A stretch of 64,000 nt of DNA, from NCBI GenBank assembly GCA_016716835.1, contig JADJUW010000001.1:2470001-2534000 (forward strand), written 5' to 3'. The translations under genes were made by a program, and so were the position numbers. The notes under the pieces were generated by a model. It did no database searches, was not told the DNA's origin, and saw only the letters and a list, made by a program, of their open reading frames with translations. The DNA is from Myxococcales bacterium (GTDB taxonomy: Bacteria > Myxococcota_A > Polyangia > Haliangiales > Haliangiaceae). This document shows, in pieces, positions 55,727 to 64,000 of this stretch (its first letter is position 1; the number at the start of each line of letters is the position of its first letter).

Positions 55727-56901
55727 ACGCGCGCACCATTACCTTGATCGGCGTTGTCGCGAGCCTCGCCTTCATGGGCGCGCTCATGGTGGGGCTGTCA
55801 GGCGGCGACCAGACAACCGAGGCGGACGCGCCGCCTACCACCACATATTCATATTCGCTCCTGGGGCACCGCGCGCTCCTCGAGCTGCTCGGTAAGCTCG
55901 GCGTGCCGGCCGCGGCTAGTCAGCATGCCTCGATGTCGCGCGCATGCGGGCACTTGATGGTGGTCGCCGAACCAGACGGCTCGGACGCGTCGCTGCGCGA
56001 TGTGACCGTCGACCTCCCCTGCCCCAAAGCAATTCTGTTCGTCTTGCCGAAATGGGAAGGCGACGTAGATGAGGCGGGCTTTGTCCGCACGCCCTCGCTG
56101 GTGTCGACCTCGCGTGTGCATGCGGTGCTGGCGGCGCTCGAACTCGACGGCAGCAGCGTCGCGCGCTTGACCTCGCCTTCGATATGGAGGACCGAAGGCG
56201 CGCCGGTGCCTATCGCGGCGGTCACCGACTTACAATTGCTCGGCATCGACGATGCACTTGAGCCCGTTATTTCGACCGAGACCGGCGGCATCTTGCTCGC
56301 ACGCCATGCGAACTATGAAAACGTCTACATTCTCGCCGATCCAGATTTTATTAATAACCAGGGCCTACAGCGCGGTCAGGCGGCGTTTGCGGTGGGGCTG
56401 CTGCGGCACCTAGGCGGAGATTCTGCCGTCGTCTTTGACGAGACGGTGCATGGCCTGAAGCGGTCGCGATCGGTGTGGCGCGCGCTGTTTGCGTTCCCGC
56501 TCGCGCTCATCGCGGCGCATCGCGTGGTGGTCTGGTTGCTGCTGGTTTGGGCGTTTGCAAAAAATACCAGTGGCGGCGAGCCCGAGGCGGCGCGCGAGGG
56601 CGGCTTTCGCTACCTGGTGCGCAACACCGCCTCGCTGCTGCACGGCCCCGCGCATCGCCGCAACGTGCTGTTGCGCTACCTCGACGCGGCGCGCCTGCAT
56701 GTCAACGTGGCGCTCGGCCGCACGCAGCCGATGACGCCCAGCGACTTGGCCGCCCGGCAAGACGCCCGCCGCGTGACGACGTCGCTCGCCGTCATTACGC
56801 AAAGAACCCAAACGCTCAGCGATAAACAACTCGCCCAAGATGGGGTACAGCTAGCCCGCGCCGCTTATGTCTGGCGCAAGGAGATGACGGATGAATCTTG
56901 A
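55723..56901 (+). CDS. DUF4350-like membrane protein
   Basis: A signal anchor at the N-terminus is followed by a large extracytoplasmic part (GHRALLELLGKLGV; NYENVYILADPDFINNQGL; VVFDETVHGLKR) and a second membrane helix near residue 275 (ALIAAHRVVVWLLLVWAFA), then a cytoplasmic tail. This matches the DUF4350 family found between DUF4129 and MoxR genes. The function is unknown, but gene order strongly ties it to the MoxR chaperone. The last 11 bases overlap the MoxR gene. Confidence 0.8.
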   Translation: MNARTITLIGVVASLAFMGALMVGLSGGDQTTEADAPPTTTYSYSLLGHRALLELLGKLGVPAAASQHASMSRACGHLMVVAEPDGSDASLRDVTVDLPCPKAILFVLPKWEGDVDEAGFVRTPSLVSTSRVHAVLAALELDGSSVARLTSPSIWRTEGAPVPIAAVTDLQLLGIDDALEPVISTETGGILLARHANYENVYILADPDFINNQGLQRGQAAFAVGLLRHLGGDSAVVFDETVHGLKRSRSVWRALFAFPLALIAAHRVVVWLLLVWAFAKNTSGGEPEAAREGGFRYLVRNTASLLHGPAHRRNVLLRYLDAARLHVNVALGRTQPMTPSDLAARQDARRVTTSLAVITQRTQTLSDKQLAQDGVQLARAAYVWRKEMTDES

Positions 56902-57847
56902 AGCCATTGCCAATATCAGCCGCGGCATTCGCGGCGAGCTGCACAAGGCCGTGGTGGGCCAGGACCACGCGATTGACCTTTTGCTCACCGCGCTGCTCGC
57001 CGAGGGCCACGTGTTGCTCGAGGGCCAACCTGGGCTTGCCAAGACGTTGCTGGTCCGCGCCTTTGCCAAGACCTCGTCGCTGCAATTTGGGCGCATTCAG
57101 TTTACGCCGGACCTAATGCCTGGCGACGTGCTTGGCACCAACCTGTTCAATTTCCAGAGCAACACGTTTAGCCTGACCAAGGGCCCAATCTTTACCGATC
57201 TGCTGCTGGCCGACGAAATCAATCGCACGCCGCCCAAGACGCAGGCGGCGCTGTTGCAGGCCATGCAGGAGCGCACCGTCACCATCGACGGCAAGCACCA
57301 CGCGCTCGGCGACCATTTTTTGGTGGTCGCGACGCAGAACCCGATCGAACAAGAAGGCACCTACCCGTTGCCCGAGGCCCAGCTCGACCGCTTTCTGTTT
57401 AAGATCGTGCTCGCGTATCCGTCGCGCGACGAAGAGCGGGCAATCGTCGCCTCGCACGGGGGCCGCCGCGCCACCACCAGCCTTGATGCGCTCGGCATTG
57501 GCGCGGTAGTCGCCGCCGAGCACATTGCGGCGATGCGCGAGGTCGTGACGCAGATCCGCGTCGCCGAGCCGATCGTCGACTATATCGTCGATATCGTGCG
57601 GCAAACCCGCGAGCACGGCGCGTTGCGGTACGGCGCCTCGCCACGGGCGGCGGCCTCGCTGAGCCAAGCCGCGCGGGCCTACGCCGTGCTCGCCGGCCGC
57701 GACTATGTCTTACCCGACGACGTCAAGGCCCTCGCCGTGCCCGTGCTCGCCCATCGCGTTGGCACAAGCGTTGGCGCCGCGATGGACGGCGTCTCCGCGC
57801 AGGCCGCGATTAATCAAATTCTCAGTCGCGTCACCGCGCCGCGCTAA
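56891..57847 (+). CDS. MoxR-family AAA+ ATPase
   Basis: The 318 residues are a complete MoxR AAA+ module: Walker A LLEGQPGLAKTLL, IQFTPDLMPGDVLGTN, Walker B LLLADEINRTPPKTQAALLQAMQE, sensor VVATQNPIEQEGTYPLPEAQLDRFLF, and a helical lid. MoxR ATPases act as chaperones that load metals or assemble complexes, usually together with a vWA or DUF58 protein. The start overlaps the previous gene. The DUF58 gene follows after 25 bases. Confidence 0.93.
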   Translation: MNLEAIANISRGIRGELHKAVVGQDHAIDLLLTALLAEGHVLLEGQPGLAKTLLVRAFAKTSSLQFGRIQFTPDLMPGDVLGTNLFNFQSNTFSLTKGPIFTDLLLADEINRTPPKTQAALLQAMQERTVTIDGKHHALGDHFLVVATQNPIEQEGTYPLPEAQLDRFLFKIVLAYPSRDEERAIVASHGGRRATTSLDALGIGAVVAAEHIAAMREVVTQIRVAEPIVDYIVDIVRQTREHGALRYGASPRAAASLSQAARAYAVLAGRDYVLPDDVKALAVPVLAHRVGTSVGAAMDGVSAQAAINQILSRVTAPR

Positions 57848-57872
57848 GCCGCCACCACCAACCATATTCATC

Positions 57873-59180
57873 ATGCGCCCAACCCCTCGCTGCCTGCTGA
57901 TCGCGTTGCTCGGCTTTGCCGCGTGCGTGCCGGCGCTCGTGATCGGTCCGGCCTGGTGGGTCGCGTGGCCGATCTACGTCGGCGCGTTAGTTGGCGCGAT
58001 TGGCCTAGATCTGGCGTTTTCGGCGTCGGCGCGGCAATTTACCGCCGCTTCGTCGATGAGCGCGGTGGGCTACGTTGGCGCGCCCGTAACGTTGACGCTA
58101 CATCTCACCACCGGCCGCAAGGCACCACCGGCGTTGCGCGTTGCCTTGACCGCGCCCGCTGAGCTGGTTGGCGAACGCCATCGCGAATTGGCGACCACCG
58201 CGCAAACTACCTATGACGTCGCGTTCTCGCTGCGCCCGGTGCGCCGCGGCGCCTACCAAGTTTCCACTTGCATGTTGCAATGGCTAGGGCCGCTGGGGCT
58301 CTTGTCGCATCGTCTAGACCTCGCGCTGCACGGCGAGGTCTCCATCGCGCCCAACATTGAGAAGGTCAAGCAAGCGGCGATCCGCGTGGCGCATGCGTCA
58401 AACTATATTGGGCAGCGCATCCAGCGCTATATTGGCGATGGCAGCGAGTTTGAGCAATTGCGCGAATTCCAGGCCGGCCTCGATCATCGCGCGATGGACT
58501 GGAAGGCGAGCGCGCGCCACCGCAAGCTCTACGCCCGCCAGTTTCAAGCCGAGCGCAATCACCAAGTCATCGTCGGCGTCGACTGCGGCCACATCATGAA
58601 TGAGGTCAGCGGCGGCGCGACCAAGCTCGATCATGCGATCCACGAGGCGTTGTGGTTGGCGTGGGTCGGCCTACAGGCCGGCGACAAGGTTGGTTTTGCG
58701 GCCTTTGGCGCGCAGCTCGCCGCGTGGACGCCGCCGGCCAACGGCCAAGCCGGCTTTGCGCAGATCTCAAAACGCGCCGCCGGCCTCGATTACAGCCCCG
58801 AGGAGACCAATTTCACGCTTTGCATGACCGAGCTGATGTCGCATCTGCAGCGGCGCGCGCTGATCGTCATCTACACCGATCTGGTCGACTCCGTGATGGC
58901 CGAGCTGCTCACCGACAATCTTACCCGCTTGGCGCAACGGCACGCGGTGATATTGGCGGTGATGCAAGATGAGGCGCTGCGGTCGCATGCCTTGGCCGAG
59001 CCGGGCACCTACGATGATGTCGCGCGCGCGGTGGTTGCCGCCGAGTTGCAACGCGAGCGCTTGCGCGTCTTCGAGCGCTTGCGCGCCTCAGGCGTGCATT
59101 GGGTCGAGGTGCCGGTCGGCCAAATGTCGATCGCCGTCATCGACAAGTATCTCGAGCTCAAGCGCCGGGAGGTGTTTTGA
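57873..59180 (+). CDS. DUF58-containing membrane protein (MoxR partner)
   Basis: Starts at the ATG at 57873; the frame extends upstream through the MoxR 3' end and lacks sense there. Two membrane helices (CLLIALLGFAACVPALVIG; WPIYVGALVGAIGLDL) open the protein. The DUF58 signature is REFQAGLDHRAMDWKASARHRKLYARQFQAERN near residues 190-220, followed by a vWA-like fold (VIVGVDCGHIM; ALIVIYTDLVD). DUF58 proteins are partners or clients of MoxR ATPases. The stop overlaps the next start by one base (TGATG). Confidence 0.9.
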   Translation: MRPTPRCLLIALLGFAACVPALVIGPAWWVAWPIYVGALVGAIGLDLAFSASARQFTAASSMSAVGYVGAPVTLTLHLTTGRKAPPALRVALTAPAELVGERHRELATTAQTTYDVAFSLRPVRRGAYQVSTCMLQWLGPLGLLSHRLDLALHGEVSIAPNIEKVKQAAIRVAHASNYIGQRIQRYIGDGSEFEQLREFQAGLDHRAMDWKASARHRKLYARQFQAERNHQVIVGVDCGHIMNEVSGGATKLDHAIHEALWLAWVGLQAGDKVGFAAFGAQLAAWTPPANGQAGFAQISKRAAGLDYSPEETNFTLCMTELMSHLQRRALIVIYTDLVDSVMAELLTDNLTRLAQRHAVILAVMQDEALRSHALAEPGTYDDVARAVVAAELQRERLRVFERLRASGVHWVEVPVGQMSIAVIDKYLELKRREVF

Positions 59181-60217
59181 TGATGCAGGGTGCCCGTGGT
59201 GGCAAGAGCGTTTCGTTTCGCCACGAGCGCGAGGCGATTTGGCGCGAGCTCGAGACCATGATCGGCCAGGCCGAGAAACAGGGGCTGGCCGCCCTCTCGA
59301 CCGACCAGCTTACGCGCCTGCCGCGCGTGTATCGCGGCTGCGTGTCGAGCCTGAGCATCGCGCGCTCGATTTCGCTCGATCAGGCGCTGCTGCGCTATCT
59401 CGAGCAACTATGCGCGCGCGGCTATCTCTTGCTCTACGGCGCGCCACCGCGCACCCGCAGCGCCCTTGCCGATTTTTTTCGCTTTCGCCTGCCCGCCGCG
59501 ATCGTCTCGCTGCGCTGGTACATCCTGGTTGCGGTGTTCGCGCTTGGCCTTGGCGGCGTGGTTGGCTACGCGGCCACCTCGCATGATATCGACATGTACT
59601 ACGTCTTTATGGGCGAAGGTGCGCAAGGCCGCACGCCGCTGTCCACGACCGCCGAGCTGCGCGGCGAGCTCTATGACGTCAAGCCCTTTTCTGATGCGCT
59701 CAGCGCCTTTGCGGCCTTTTTGTTCTCGCATAATTCCACGGTGGCGATCACCGCGTTTGCGCTAGGTTTTTTGCTCGGTGTGCCCTCGTTCGTGTTGCTG
59801 TTTTACAACGGGCTCAATCTCGGCGCCTTTGTGTTTCTCTATCACAGCCGCGGCCTGGGTTGGGATATCTGGGGATGGCTCTTGCCCCACGGCGTGCCCG
59901 AACTCTCCGCAATCATTTTGGCTGGTGCGTGCGGCATGAAGATTGGCGCGACGCTATTTTTGCCGCGCAACGATTCTATGCTCGCGGCCATGCGGCGTGC
60001 AGGCATTCAAGTGGGCCAGGTCATGCTCGGCGCGGTGTTCTTGCTGCTTATCGCCGGACTAATCGAGGGCATTATTCGGCAAACTGTCAGTGACATTAAC
60101 GTGCGCTACGCGATGGCGGTAGCGGGCGCCCTGCTGCTCGGCGCGTACATTTGGCTCGGCGCGCGGCGGGCGGCGCGCACGGACGCACTCGCGGCCCAGA
60201 TGCCAGGGAGTTGGTAG
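59180..60217 (+). CDS. Stage II sporulation protein M-like membrane protein
   Basis: The ATG at 59180 has a GGAGG site eight bases upstream and overlaps the DUF58 stop. After a 95-residue helical cytoplasmic region (FRHEREAIWRELETMIGQAE; LTRLPRVYRGCVSSLSIARS) come about five membrane helices with the SpoIIM-typical text SHNSTVAITAFALGFLLGVPSFVLLFYNGLNLG and LLPHGVPELSAIILAGACGMKIG. SpoIIM-like proteins occur in MoxR operons of non-sporulating bacteria. Their role there is unknown; a pore or assembly role is plausible. Confidence 0.88.
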   Translation: MMQGARGGKSVSFRHEREAIWRELETMIGQAEKQGLAALSTDQLTRLPRVYRGCVSSLSIARSISLDQALLRYLEQLCARGYLLLYGAPPRTRSALADFFRFRLPAAIVSLRWYILVAVFALGLGGVVGYAATSHDIDMYYVFMGEGAQGRTPLSTTAELRGELYDVKPFSDALSAFAAFLFSHNSTVAITAFALGFLLGVPSFVLLFYNGLNLGAFVFLYHSRGLGWDIWGWLLPHGVPELSAIILAGACGMKIGATLFLPRNDSMLAAMRRAGIQVGQVMLGAVFLLLIAGLIEGIIRQTVSDINVRYAMAVAGALLLGAYIWLGARRAARTDALAAQMPGSW

Positions 60218-60222
60218 ACACC

Positions 60223-61173
60223 ATGGCGAGCCCCGTGGACATGAGACCTTCTCTAGCGACCGACGACCGCGCCGGCGAACCCGCGCGCGCGCGCCAGGTA
60301 ATCACGCCCGAAGGCGTCGCGGTACAATTTGTCATTGCCTCGCGCTCGGCACGCGTTGGCGCGTTTTTGCTCGATGTGCTCATGCAGGTGCTCGCCATCG
60401 CCGCGCTCGCATTTTTGATGTCGCTGGCCGGCGCGGCAGACGACGCCGGCGGCGGCGTGCTGCAGCTCGCGTTCTTCCTCATCTGGAATTTCTATTTTGT
60501 ATTTTTCGAGGCGCGCTGGGGTGGGCGCACGCCTGGCAAGCGATGGATGGGCATTCGCGTGATGGATGCCAATGGTGGACGGCTCGAACTTGGCGCCATT
60601 ATGGTGCGTAACTTGGTGCGGGCGCTCGAAATCTGGCTGCCGGTATCGCTATATCTCGAAGCCTCTGGCGCGACGCCGCGCCAGGGGTGGGTCATGGCAG
60701 GCTTTGCGGCATGGGGCCTGGGCAACGCGGCATTGCCCTTTTTCTCGCGCAACCGCCAACGCATTGGCGATCTGCTCGCCGGCACGTGGGTGGTCGAGGT
60801 GCCCAAGGCCGAGCTCTTGCACGACCTCAGCGCGGCGCAGGCGCACGCGCAGGCGCAGGCCCAAACGCAGACGCGCAGCGCCTATGGCGTATCGCCGGCG
60901 CGCACGTTTCACTTTGCCGATGCGCACCTCGCGCACTACGGCGAGTATGAGCTCAGCGTGCTCGAGGCCACCCTGCGCCGCGATCCGGCGTCGCCCGGCT
61001 ACGACGACGCACTCGTCACCATCGCCAACGCGATTCGCGCCAAGATTGGGTTTCGCGACCAGGTCGCGCCTCGCGAGGCCTTGTGGTTCCTGCAGCAGTT
61101 TTACGCCGCCCAGCGCGCCACGCTTGAAAAGCGCCTGCTGATGGGCAAGCGGCGGAAAGATAAGTTTAATTAA
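60223..61173 (+). CDS. RDD-family membrane protein with a soluble C-terminal domain
   Basis: The ATG at 60223 follows the previous stop by five bases, with a GGGAG stretch as ribosome-binding site. Residues about 40-180 form the RDD domain (SARVGAFLLDVLMQVLAIAA; GRTPGKRWMGIRVMD; RNRQRIGDLLAGTWVVE), three to four helices. An Ala/Gln linker (HAQAQAQTQ) leads to a soluble region with a conserved-looking FADAHLAHYGEYELSVLEATLRRD. It closes the MoxR operon. RDD proteins are sometimes linked to ion exchange, but the function here is unknown. Confidence 0.85.
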   Translation: MASPVDMRPSLATDDRAGEPARARQVITPEGVAVQFVIASRSARVGAFLLDVLMQVLAIAALAFLMSLAGAADDAGGGVLQLAFFLIWNFYFVFFEARWGGRTPGKRWMGIRVMDANGGRLELGAIMVRNLVRALEIWLPVSLYLEASGATPRQGWVMAGFAAWGLGNAALPFFSRNRQRIGDLLAGTWVVEVPKAELLHDLSAAQAHAQAQAQTQTRSAYGVSPARTFHFADAHLAHYGEYELSVLEATLRRDPASPGYDDALVTIANAIRAKIGFRDQVAPREALWFLQQFYAAQRATLEKRLLMGKRRKDKFN

Positions 61174-61466
61174 ACAGAAACGCATTGAGTGGGGCCGGAG
61201 GCAATAAATGCCCGGTGTACGGCTTCGCGAGCCTCCTTACCTCCAGACGGCTCATGATCCATCACATCTTTTGGGGCCAAAGCGCCCCCGCCAAGCGACC
61301 TGGCGCGCAATCATTCTGTCTGTTAGCTGGCTCGCCGCCGCTGTCCTTCCTTCGATGTTGTCGCCAGCCAGTCGGAGAACTTGCCCTCCGCAGACTTGGA
61401 GGACGCGTACCGGTGCGCCGCGCTGGGCGCAAAATCCCTCATTCACGCGTGAGACTGGACGTTTAG

Positions 61467-61504
61467 GCGCCGGGCGCGGCATTTTATAGCCAGCGCCCCG
61501 GCGC
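61467..61504. repeat. Large imperfect GC-rich hairpin
   Basis: Fourteen base pairs with two single-base bulges (A at 61492 and C at 61499). The loop is ATTTTATA. Arms are 61467-61480 and 61489-61504. It could be a REP-like element tied to the transposase downstream, or a terminator for the MoxR operon, although no T-run follows on the plus strand. Confidence 0.55.
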
Positions 61505-61626
61505 TCCATCGCCAAACCAGCGCAACTGCGACGATTGGGTCGCTCGCAGTCGTTGTGATCCCGTCGGACGACGGACTATGGCTGCTAAGTGATCGGAAGC
61601 AGGTCGGACAATTGTGCTGCCGCGTC

Positions 61627-61659
61627 CCCGGCCCTGGGTTTTTTCTTACCCGGGCCGGG
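61627..61659. repeat. Second imperfect GC-rich hairpin before the transposase gene
   Basis: Eleven base pairs between 61627-61638 and 61649-61659 with a bulged T at 61635. The loop is TTTTTTCTTA. Shape and size are similar to the element at 61467 though the sequence differs. Confidence 0.55.
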
Positions 61660-61743
61660 CGCTGATGGGGGCGTCAATTTGTTTAAAATCGCGTCGATTT
61701 TTGTAGCCGGGTGGCCCAATTTTTTTATATTAATGCTAAATCA

Positions 61744-62538
61744 ATGTGCGCCGCTAAATCTGTTAGGACCAGCAAAACCGGGGCTCAGCTTCAGCTCACC
61801 GTTGGCACGCCGCATCGCAAGGCGAAAGATGGATCGCGACGCGGGGGTAAGCGCCCGGGTGCCGGGCGTAAGCCCAACGGCGAAGTTGCGATGGTGTCGC
61901 ATCTGCGTCGTCCGAAACATAAGGCGGCGCATCCACTGCATATTTCGTTGAAGGTCTTGCCCGGCGTGCCGAATTTGCGCCAGCCGCGGCTGGTTCGCGT
62001 CATCACGCACGCCATGCGGCAGGTTCACAGCGTGCAGCAGGGCGACGCTAGCCGCGGCGCGTTTCGCATCGTCGAATTTTCGGTGCAAGATACGCACGTG
62101 CACTTGCTCGCCGAGGCGGCCGATCAGCGCGCCATGTCGAGCGGCATGGCAAGTCTGGCGATTCGCATCGCCCGCGCCGTCAATCGCGCGCTGGGTCGCG
62201 AAGGCAAGGTGTGGCGCGACCGTTACTACGCGCGGCGACTCACCGTGCCCAAAGAAGTCCGCAACGCGCTGGTGTACGTGCTGCTCAATAGCGTTAAGCA
62301 CAAGCCGGATCGCGTCGCGGCTGGGCGTCGGCAAACGAGCACGCGGGTGCTGGTGGATGTGCGCTGCACCTCGGCGGCGTGGTTTAAAGGATTCGCGCCG
62401 AGCTGCGAGGCGGCGTTGCGAGTGGCCGGCGCCTCGCCGCACGATGCGCCGGTCGCGCCTGCAGCGACGTGGCTGCTAACCACCGGATGGCGCCGGCACG
62501 GCCTTATTGATCCGCGGCGCGATGGGCCGCGCGGGTAG
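61744..62538 (+). mobile_element. REP-associated-type Y1 transposase gene (HUH, RAYT-like)
   Basis: I use the ATG at 61744; a GTG at 61711 is also in frame. After a basic Lys/Arg-rich N-terminus (RRGGKRPGAGRKP) the Y1 transposase core follows: the strand HPLHISLKV, the HUH-type motif DTHVHLLAEA near residue 120, and the helix with the likely catalytic tyrosine (GKVWRDRYYARRL; RNALVYVLLNSVKHK). HUH enzymes nick single-stranded DNA at hairpins. Single-copy relatives of this kind are often domesticated and linked to REP repeats. No flanking IS ends or target duplications are visible, so mobility is unproven. Confidence 0.8.
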
Positions 62539-62787
62539 GCAAGTGGTCTGCTTGTGACTGATCCGTGTTGCCTTCAACGTGCTGGGCCGCGGCGGCGTAG
62601 GCCTGCCAACACGATGAGCGCCAGAACGCCATCGCGGCGCTGGGCGGCCACATCCGGAGATGTGATCTATCGTGAACTAGACGGCTGCGACTCGGCATCG
62701 CTGCGTCCATCTGTTCTTCGCCACCTTGGATCTATTTCCGCGCGATCCTGGTTAGGTCGGCGTCGGCGTGTGCGGGCGAGGCAGCGG

Positions 62788-63780
62788 CTATTGAAACACC
62801 GCGGCGAGCTCATCGGCGTTGGTGCCTTCCTTGCTCTTGCACAAGAGGAAGTAGACTACCGAGGTCGAAACCGCAAAAAAACTGGCGGATATCGAAGCGA
62901 AAACCAAATCAATCGCGCTTCCTACGTTTACCACCGCCAAAAATGACGCCACTTCGGTCGCCGATTCTGCGCGCGCTTGCAAATAGCTTGTGACCGTATT
63001 TCGAAGGACATATGCCACGCCAAAATGGACCAAGAGCAAGATGACAATTAGCAAGAAAATCTGAACAAGACTGCCGCTGGTAAGATCGCGGCTGCGCGCC
63101 AGCGAGCGATGAATACCAGCCCGCTCGATGACACGGGCTGGCACCGCCACGTACAGGATGCAGGTGCCGAAGACGGCGGGAAGGCCCAACCAGATGAGGC
63201 TGCCGATGCCGATCAAGATCACCACCGCCATCGTGGTGCCCAGAGCTGGCAACGCCCGCGCGACGCCATATCGTACCGCCATCACAAATGATGCGGGCTT
63301 GGCGCTTAGCGCTTGGAACACCGCATAGGCGACAACCGCAGCCAAACAAAAGTTCACGACCAGCTGGTAGATGATGCGGTTGACTTGAGCCGAGGTGTTT
63401 TCAGGATCTATAGCGCTCAGGTCTGTCATGTCGCTGGCGTACAAATACAAATACAGCGGCAAGTAAAAGAGCAACGCCGTCGCAATTACAAATGGCGCAT
63501 TGGCTGCCCATGCTGACGCTGTGAGCGCGACTGCGCGCCGGAGCGACATATGGTCAGTGGAGGCGGCGACGGCTGCTTTGCTGGGGGCGCCCTCCAGCAG
63601 CGTTTCGCCCAGGGCCGCCTGCCACGGCGGCGGAGCGCCAACCTCTCCTATCACCATAGGGGCCGCAAACGCCGCTTTCGGCGCTTCGCCTCGCAGCGAA
63701 ATTTCACATTCCTTGCACATCGCCGCGCCGACCACATTGGGCGTACTACAGGCTGGACACGGCTCGGTAGCTTCGGTCAT
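62788..63780 (-). CDS. Multi-pass membrane protein with N-terminal zinc-ribbon, tandem paralog A
   Basis: The first 25 residues hold a CPAC and CKEC pair, a likely zinc ribbon. From about residue 85 there are five to six hydrophobic segments (PFVIATALLFYLPLYLYLY; LAAVVAYAVFQALS; IGIGSLIWLGLPAVFGTCILYVAVP; IFLLIVILLLVHFGVAYVL; FFAVSTSVVYFLLCKSKEG). The internal text RVIERAGIHRSLARSRDLTSGS resembles the DUF975/YciC-type membrane proteins, but I would not name it. The next gene upstream on this strand is a paralog with an identical 3' end. Confidence 0.75.
   Translation of the reverse strand: MTEATEPCPACSTPNVVGAAMCKECEISLRGEAPKAAFAAPMVIGEVGAPPPWQAALGETLLEGAPSKAAVAASTDHMSLRRAVALTASAWAANAPFVIATALLFYLPLYLYLYASDMTDLSAIDPENTSAQVNRIIYQLVVNFCLAAVVAYAVFQALSAKPASFVMAVRYGVARALPALGTTMAVVILIGIGSLIWLGLPAVFGTCILYVAVPARVIERAGIHRSLARSRDLTSGSLVQIFLLIVILLLVHFGVAYVLRNTVTSYLQARAESATEVASFLAVVNVGSAIDLVFASISASFFAVSTSVVYFLLCKSKEGTNADELAAVFQ
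62792..62840. repeat. 49-bp perfect direct repeat, first copy
   Basis: This stretch at the 3' end of paralog A is identical over 49 bases to 63812-63860 in paralog B, 1020 bases away, and nearly identical for some bases more. It encodes the shared C-terminus KSKEGTNADELAAVFQ. It marks recent tandem duplication or gene conversion. Confidence 0.85.
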
Positions 63781-63807
63781 AGGGTTTTTAATTGTTGGCT
63801 AAGTCAA

Positions 63808-64000
63808 TTACTGAAACACCGCGGCGAGCTCATCGGCGTTGGTGCCTTCCTTGCTCTTGCGCAGGAGGAAGTAGACCACGACCGTCGAGACGGCGAAGAA
63901 GCTCGCGGTGATCGCCATCCAGCCGACGTTGACGACGATGGCATAGTTGACCGTTGAAACCAGTTTTTCAGGCGACATGGCCTCGAGCTTGCTCTCGGTG
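63808..64000 (-). CDS. Membrane protein, tandem paralog B, cut by the window edge
   Basis: Only the last 63 or so codons are inside the window. The stop is TAA at 63808-63810. The translation ends with a membrane helix (ASFFAVSTVVVYFLL) and RKSKEGTNADELAAVFQ, the same C-terminus as paralog A 30 bases downstream of it on this strand. The two genes are transcribed in the same direction and probably form a pair. The N-terminus is outside the window. Confidence 0.8.
   Translation of the reverse strand, partial: TESKLEAMSPEKLVSTVNYAIVVNVGWMAITASFFAVSTVVVYFLLRKSKEGTNADELAAVFQ
63812..63860. repeat. 49-bp perfect direct repeat, second copy
   Basis: Matches 62792-62840 base for base. The sequence on either side diverges, so only the 3' end has been kept or homogenised. 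Confidence 0.85.

Larger units (their letters stand above)
61174..61743. other. Gene-poor stretch between the RDD gene and the transposase
   Basis: About 570 bases with no reading frame that I can support on either strand. It contains two large GC-rich imperfect hairpins (61467-61504 and 61627-61659) and ends in an AT-rich run (61721-61743) directly before the transposase start, with TATATT at 61726-61731 as a possible -10 element. Confidence 0.6.

Noticed and set aside
61467..61504. Terminator of the MoxR operon
   Set aside because: It lies about 290 bases after the last stop and lacks a T-run on the plus strand; a repeat role is at least as likely.

Overview
The window looks like chromosomal DNA from a GC-rich member of the Myxococcota or a related deltaproteobacterial lineage, probably from an assembly. 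This rests on style, not a marker gene. There are many secreted lipoproteins, three Hanks-type Ser/Thr kinases plus a RIO kinase, an FHA-sigma54 activator, a kinase-nSTAND-WD40 giant protein, a thrombospondin-3/vWA lipoprotein and carboxypeptidase-regulatory repeats. No rRNA, tRNA or CRISPR array was recognised.

Layout. 1-2.4 kb: tandem M16 peptidase genes (first cut by the window edge, second frameshifted). 2.5-9.3 kb, minus strand: lipoproteins, a secreted alpha/beta hydrolase, a vWA protein and a KamA-type radical SAM enzyme. 9.5-11.4 kb: membrane-anchored phosphodiesterase. 11.5-12.1 kb: Phd/ParE-type toxin-antitoxin pair with a palindromic operator. 12.1-19.5 kb, minus strand: SDR enzyme, repeat protein, small lipoprotein, RIO kinase, VapBC-type pair with an apparently leaderless promoter, phospholipase-D-like lipoprotein. 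19.7-26.1 kb: AAA+ ATPase, cupredoxin lipoprotein, kinase with PEGA and TonB-C-like parts, bolA-family gene (frameshifted) and kbl.

26.2-38.0 kb is the most interesting region. Six co-directional genes, several with ATGA overlaps, encode an HlyD adaptor fused to a cytoplasmic GAF/receiver-like sensor, a C39-peptidase ABC exporter, a second HlyD-like lipoprotein, a Ser/Thr kinase, an FHA-sigma54 activator and a full-length LanB dehydratase. I read this as a class I lanthipeptide-like (RiPP) system with its own sensing and phospho-signalling. I could find neither a precursor peptide nor a LanC cyclase in the window.

38.1-48.9 kb holds mostly housekeeping or accessory genes: GMC oxidoreductase, pirin, LOG-family protein, GNAT acetyltransferase, proline-rich lipoprotein, trpS and recQ. 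49-54.8 kb: a low-GC Cys-containing lipoprotein with a clear terminator, then the kinase-nSTAND1-WD40 gene in three pieces. 54.9-61.2 kb: compact DUF4129-DUF4350-MoxR-DUF58-SpoIIM-RDD operon. 61.2-64 kb: gene-poor stretch with large hairpins, a REP-associated-type transposase, and two tandem paralogous membrane protein genes sharing a 49-bp perfect repeat.

Five otherwise intact reading frames are broken by single-base shifts, mostly in short homopolymers. Base-level sequence error is therefore a serious possibility and should be excluded before calling pseudogenes.
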